A DNA stretch of 55,767 nt from Gammaproteobacteria bacterium (GTDB taxonomy: Bacteria; Pseudomonadota; Gammaproteobacteria; GRL18): contig JALUZF010000204.1 in assembly GCA_027012135.1 (NCBI GenBank), positions 1-55,767 on the forward strand. Direction: 5' to 3'. Under the pieces are notes generated by a model. The model was not told the origin of the DNA, searched no databases, and worked only from the letters and a program-made list of their open reading frames with translations. Both the position numbers and the translations under genes were made by a program. Positions 53,064 to 55,767 of the stretch are shown piece after piece (position 1 is the stretch's first letter; each line of letters starts with the position of its first letter).

Positions 53064-54899
53064 TCAGCTGTCTCTGACATCCAGCTCGACATGCCATCGT
53101 TCATCGCCGTTCACCGGCATCGCTTCGAGCCTGAGCGTACCAACTTCAGTGACTGTCACTGCCAGATGAACAGGTACAACTTCACCTCTGGTTCGGCCTT
53201 CAATCGGCAATGTTGCCTGTATTTCAGATAACTCTTCTAATTCACCATCACCCCAGTCTTCCAGCATTTCTCCAGACTGATCTTCCCGTCGAGTAGCAGA
53301 CCCATAGAATCGAAAACGGACCGGCTCACCAACAATTAACCCGAACTCCTGGTTCTCGATCATAACATCCGTCCCCTCCTCCATGCCAAATGGGGCAACA
53401 CACAGGGCCTGCATAGGAGGCTCCATGCCCGGTACAGCCGGCATTGAACTCTCTACGCCAATGTAATAAGCATTGGCAAGCCCGCCTCGAATTCGAACCC
53501 CATTACCCTGCCTGACATAGCCATAATAAGCCGCTCCCTTCGCTACCGATAAATCCAGATCAGCCCCTTCTAATAATCGGGCCGCTTCGGTGCCATCACG
53601 GCTTAGCCAGCCGTTAATAATGTTAAGTAGTTTTGTTGCTAAAACGGGGGCTTTAAGCACACCGCCATTAAATAAAACAGCGCTTGGTTTAATAAAAGAG
53701 CCACTCGCTGTATCAAACCCGTCAATAGCTTCCAGAGCACCTGCCTGCTTACTTAGAAATGCGGCCAGGTGGCGAGTAATAGCTGCATCCTGTGCATAGG
53801 GCAACCCGAGTTTAGTTAATGCCGCTCGGGGATTGTGTACAGGATGTTCATCCACAGACACCTGCGGAAAAAAACCATCGACTAATGTTTGCTCAACGTC
53901 CTGTCTCGTTAATTCAGCTCTTAGCATACCGCCCATTAACCTGGAGCCTCTACTGGGTACGACCAGCGGAACAGAATCCACACTGGGATCAGCAAGCAGG
54001 GTCTCTTTAGCATCTCTGCAGCCATGTGTTAAAGCCATGACCTGCCAGGCCTGTAAATTTTTACCCTGCTCCGCTAACCTGGCCTTAATTCTATAGGCCA
54101 GCGCTAAATCCATATTATCTCCACCCAGCAAAATATGGTCGCCTACAGCAATACGATTTAAAGTGAGGTTCCCTTCATTTTCTGTTACGGCAATCAACGA
54201 CAAATCCGTTGTGCCACCACCGATATCCACCACCAGGATGATATCACCCGGCATTAACTGCTCACGCCAGGTATTACCAGCCTGATTGATCCAGCTATAA
54301 ACTGCCGCCTGAGGTTCTTCCAGTAGTGTCAAATGCTGAAATCCTACGGCACGTGCAGCTTCAGCAGTCAGTTCCCTTGCAGCCGGATCAAATGAAGCGG
54401 GAATAGTGATTGTCACCTGTTGATTTTCTATTAAATTATCACTGTTTGCGTAATTCCAGGAGGATTTAAGGTGTTCCAGATAAGCAATGGTGGCCTCGAC
54501 AGGTGATATTTTTTCCACTTCTTCCGGACTTTCCAGAGGCAGGAATGCTGAACGGCGGTCCACGCCAGCATGACACAACCAGCTCTTTGCGCTGGATATA
54601 AGTCGTATCGGTGTTTTACTCCCCATATTCCTCGCCAGCTCTCCCACCAGATGACTGGGTGATCTGTTCCAGGGTAAGGCCAGATCACCTGAAGCAACTT
54701 CTGACTCATGAAACTGATAGATAAATGACGGTAGTTGTAGCCGCTCATCTATGCTGCCCGGGGCCGTTAACTGGGGAATCAATAACACTTCCTGTTTTAT
54801 GATATCACTCTTCGCTGTCTCATCAGCCCGCTGCAAATCCAGATAGGACAGAACACTATGGGTTGTGCCCAGGTCGATCCCTATACTGTACCGGCTCAT
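53064..54899 (-). CDS. Hsp70-like protein, 611 residues
   Basis: The N-terminal ATPase has YSIGIDLGTTHSVLSYL, LVVDIGGGTTDLSLIAV and LFNGGVLKAPVLA; a short beta-rich domain follows. Its start overlaps the end of the DUF2760 gene by four bases (ATGA-type). It pairs with the 954-residue Hsp70 downstream, a combination I recall as common in gammaproteobacteria. Confidence 0.88.
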   Translation of the reverse strand: MSRYSIGIDLGTTHSVLSYLDLQRADETAKSDIIKQEVLLIPQLTAPGSIDERLQLPSFIYQFHESEVASGDLALPWNRSPSHLVGELARNMGSKTPIRLISSAKSWLCHAGVDRRSAFLPLESPEEVEKISPVEATIAYLEHLKSSWNYANSDNLIENQQVTITIPASFDPAARELTAEAARAVGFQHLTLLEEPQAAVYSWINQAGNTWREQLMPGDIILVVDIGGGTTDLSLIAVTENEGNLTLNRIAVGDHILLGGDNMDLALAYRIKARLAEQGKNLQAWQVMALTHGCRDAKETLLADPSVDSVPLVVPSRGSRLMGGMLRAELTRQDVEQTLVDGFFPQVSVDEHPVHNPRAALTKLGLPYAQDAAITRHLAAFLSKQAGALEAIDGFDTASGSFIKPSAVLFNGGVLKAPVLATKLLNIINGWLSRDGTEAARLLEGADLDLSVAKGAAYYGYVRQGNGVRIRGGLANAYYIGVESSMPAVPGMEPPMQALCVAPFGMEEGTDVMIENQEFGLIVGEPVRFRFYGSATRREDQSGEMLEDWGDGELEELSEIQATLPIEGRTRGEVVPVHLAVTVTEVGTLRLEAMPVNGDERWHVELDVRDS

Positions 54900-55489
54900 A
54901 ACTCTACTTCAGCGGCTGCGATGATAGTGGCATCATGCCCAGCGGACAATTTAGGCAGAGTGACGGCTTTCGCCCGCCAGCCACGATGGATAAGCGTTCC
55001 GGTAAACGGCGGCGAACCAACCACATTACCTGTTAATCTAACTTCTGAGGCATTAAAACCCTCTACCAGAGTAACACGACTCTCTTCATCTTCTGTTCGA
55101 ATCGGGCTCAGGGTAAAGCATTCATTGATCGCTTTTTTGCAACCCTCATGGACTATACGGGCAGCCGCACCCACTTCCTCGTCGGAGTAGCTGCCAATTT
55201 CCTCCTGTACAAAATCAATTAATCGGGCTTCCTGCTGTAGTAAAGCCAGAAACTGCAGGGCTGATTCTGGCGATGACTCCTTAACAGCAGGAACCTCTGC
55301 AGAATCAATGTTTTTATCTTCAGTATCAGTGACTCCAGTCGACGGTGTATCATCCTTTTTTGCATCAACTGAAATACGTTTAGAGGGTTTCAGTATAAAT
55401 GCAAAAAACAGGACTACGGCAATAGCGGCTAACACAATGTGAGTCAGATCAAATGTGGCTGGTAATTGTGGCGTTAAATCAAAATTCAT
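54896..55489 (-). CDS. DUF2760-family protein
   Basis: The 197-residue protein has one N-terminal membrane segment (about 17-37), an acidic linker and the DUF2760 domain with LIDFVQEEIGSYSDEEVGAAAR and GTLIHRGWRA. It is the first gene of the DUF2760-Hsp70-Hsp70 operon; AAGAGA lies upstream. It may anchor the Hsp70 pair to the membrane. Confidence 0.88.
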   Translation of the reverse strand: MNFDLTPQLPATFDLTHIVLAAIAVVLFFAFILKPSKRISVDAKKDDTPSTGVTDTEDKNIDSAEVPAVKESSPESALQFLALLQQEARLIDFVQEEIGSYSDEEVGAAARIVHEGCKKAINECFTLSPIRTEDEESRVTLVEGFNASEVRLTGNVVGSPPFTGTLIHRGWRAKAVTLPKLSAGHDATIIAAAEVEL

Positions 55490-55767
55490 GGCTAAGTCTC
55501 TTACTAATAAAAAACAGGTGTCATATTTCAGGGGCAGAACAGCAGGGCTAATTAATTCTAGCTCAGTACTGATTATACAGTCTTCTTATAACCTTTGATC
55601 TGGATATTTTCAATTAAAACGACTTAAAAAATAAAATCAATGGCGTATAACTTTTTCTGTAATTATTAAGTGTCATGAAAACCATCATGGAAACCAGAGC
55701 AGGAGGATTTGTGCCTGTTAAGTGCTACCCTGCCGGATAAGGTTTCGTTAGATTATGGAGTTGAACC

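Noticed and set aside
55490-55767. Possible gene start after the DUF2760 gene (AGGAGG then GTG)
   Set aside because: The frame closes after nine codons; nothing else supports a gene at the right edge.

Overview
The window reads as a chromosomal stretch of a moderately AT-rich gammaproteobacterium. Gene content and protein style point that way (twin Hsp70-like proteins with a DUF2760 partner, a SelD fused to a flavoprotein, a PhnD-like selenium-type ABC transporter). I cannot place it to genus. No rRNA, tRNA, CRISPR array, transposase or phage gene was seen. All calls come from reading translations and recalling families; no search was run.

Left part (about 0.3-17 kb): a selenium and thiol/selenol-histidine region. 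Two minus-strand operons carry (a) an ArsP-type permease, a CxxC thioredoxin-like protein, an EgtB/SenA-type non-haem iron sulfoxide or selenoxide synthase and a stand-alone methyltransferase like the C-terminal domain of OvoA; and (b) a selenium-type ABC transporter (binding protein, ATPase, double permease), a PatB-type C-S lyase, a TauE/SafE permease and a histamine-N-methyltransferase-like enzyme. Next to them lie the SenB-type selenosugar glycosyltransferase and a SelD/SenC-type selenophosphate synthetase. Together they fit a route from imported selenium to selenophosphate, to a selenosugar, to a selenohistidine and its N-methyl product, that is an ovoselenol-type pathway. A GH84 N-acetylglucosaminidase at the left edge could be an accessory. 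EgtD, the histidine trimethyltransferase of ergothioneine and selenoneine, lies apart at 37.9 kb.

Middle and right part (about 17-50 kb): an island that looks like the genetic basis of a membrane-bounded metal organelle. It has an actin-like protein very close to MamK, a small membrane protein very close to MamC/Mms13, four full P1B-type ATPases of an unusual clade without an HMA domain or a cysteine CPx motif, a truncated ATPase-like protein that keeps only the membrane part and a degenerate actuator domain, a CPC-type ATPase with a DUF697-like domain and a His-rich linker fused to its N-terminus, three stand-alone DUF697-like proteins, two tiny proteins with the same membrane-plus-NKYWLN tail, DUF4342, a prohibitin-like SPFH protein and several unknown membrane proteins. 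A zinc set (CDF exporter, CPC ATPase, ZIP carrier) lies inside it. The core magnetosome genes mamB, mamM, mamE, mamO, mamI, mamL and mamQ are absent, so a classical magnetosome cluster is not shown. A ferrosome-like or new compartment is the better working idea. Interspersed are a molybdopterin oxidoreductase, a sulfotransferase, a C45-like hydrolase and a substrate-binding lipoprotein.

Right edge (50-55.5 kb): a minus-strand operon of DUF2760, a 611-residue Hsp70-like protein and a 954-residue Hsp70-like protein. Non-coding stretches hold a 44-nt perfect inverted duplication (27.6 and 32.6 kb), a 14-bp inverted-repeat element, a 20-bp T/G tandem duplication upstream of the selenium transporter, and several dyads and direct repeats that may be regulatory.
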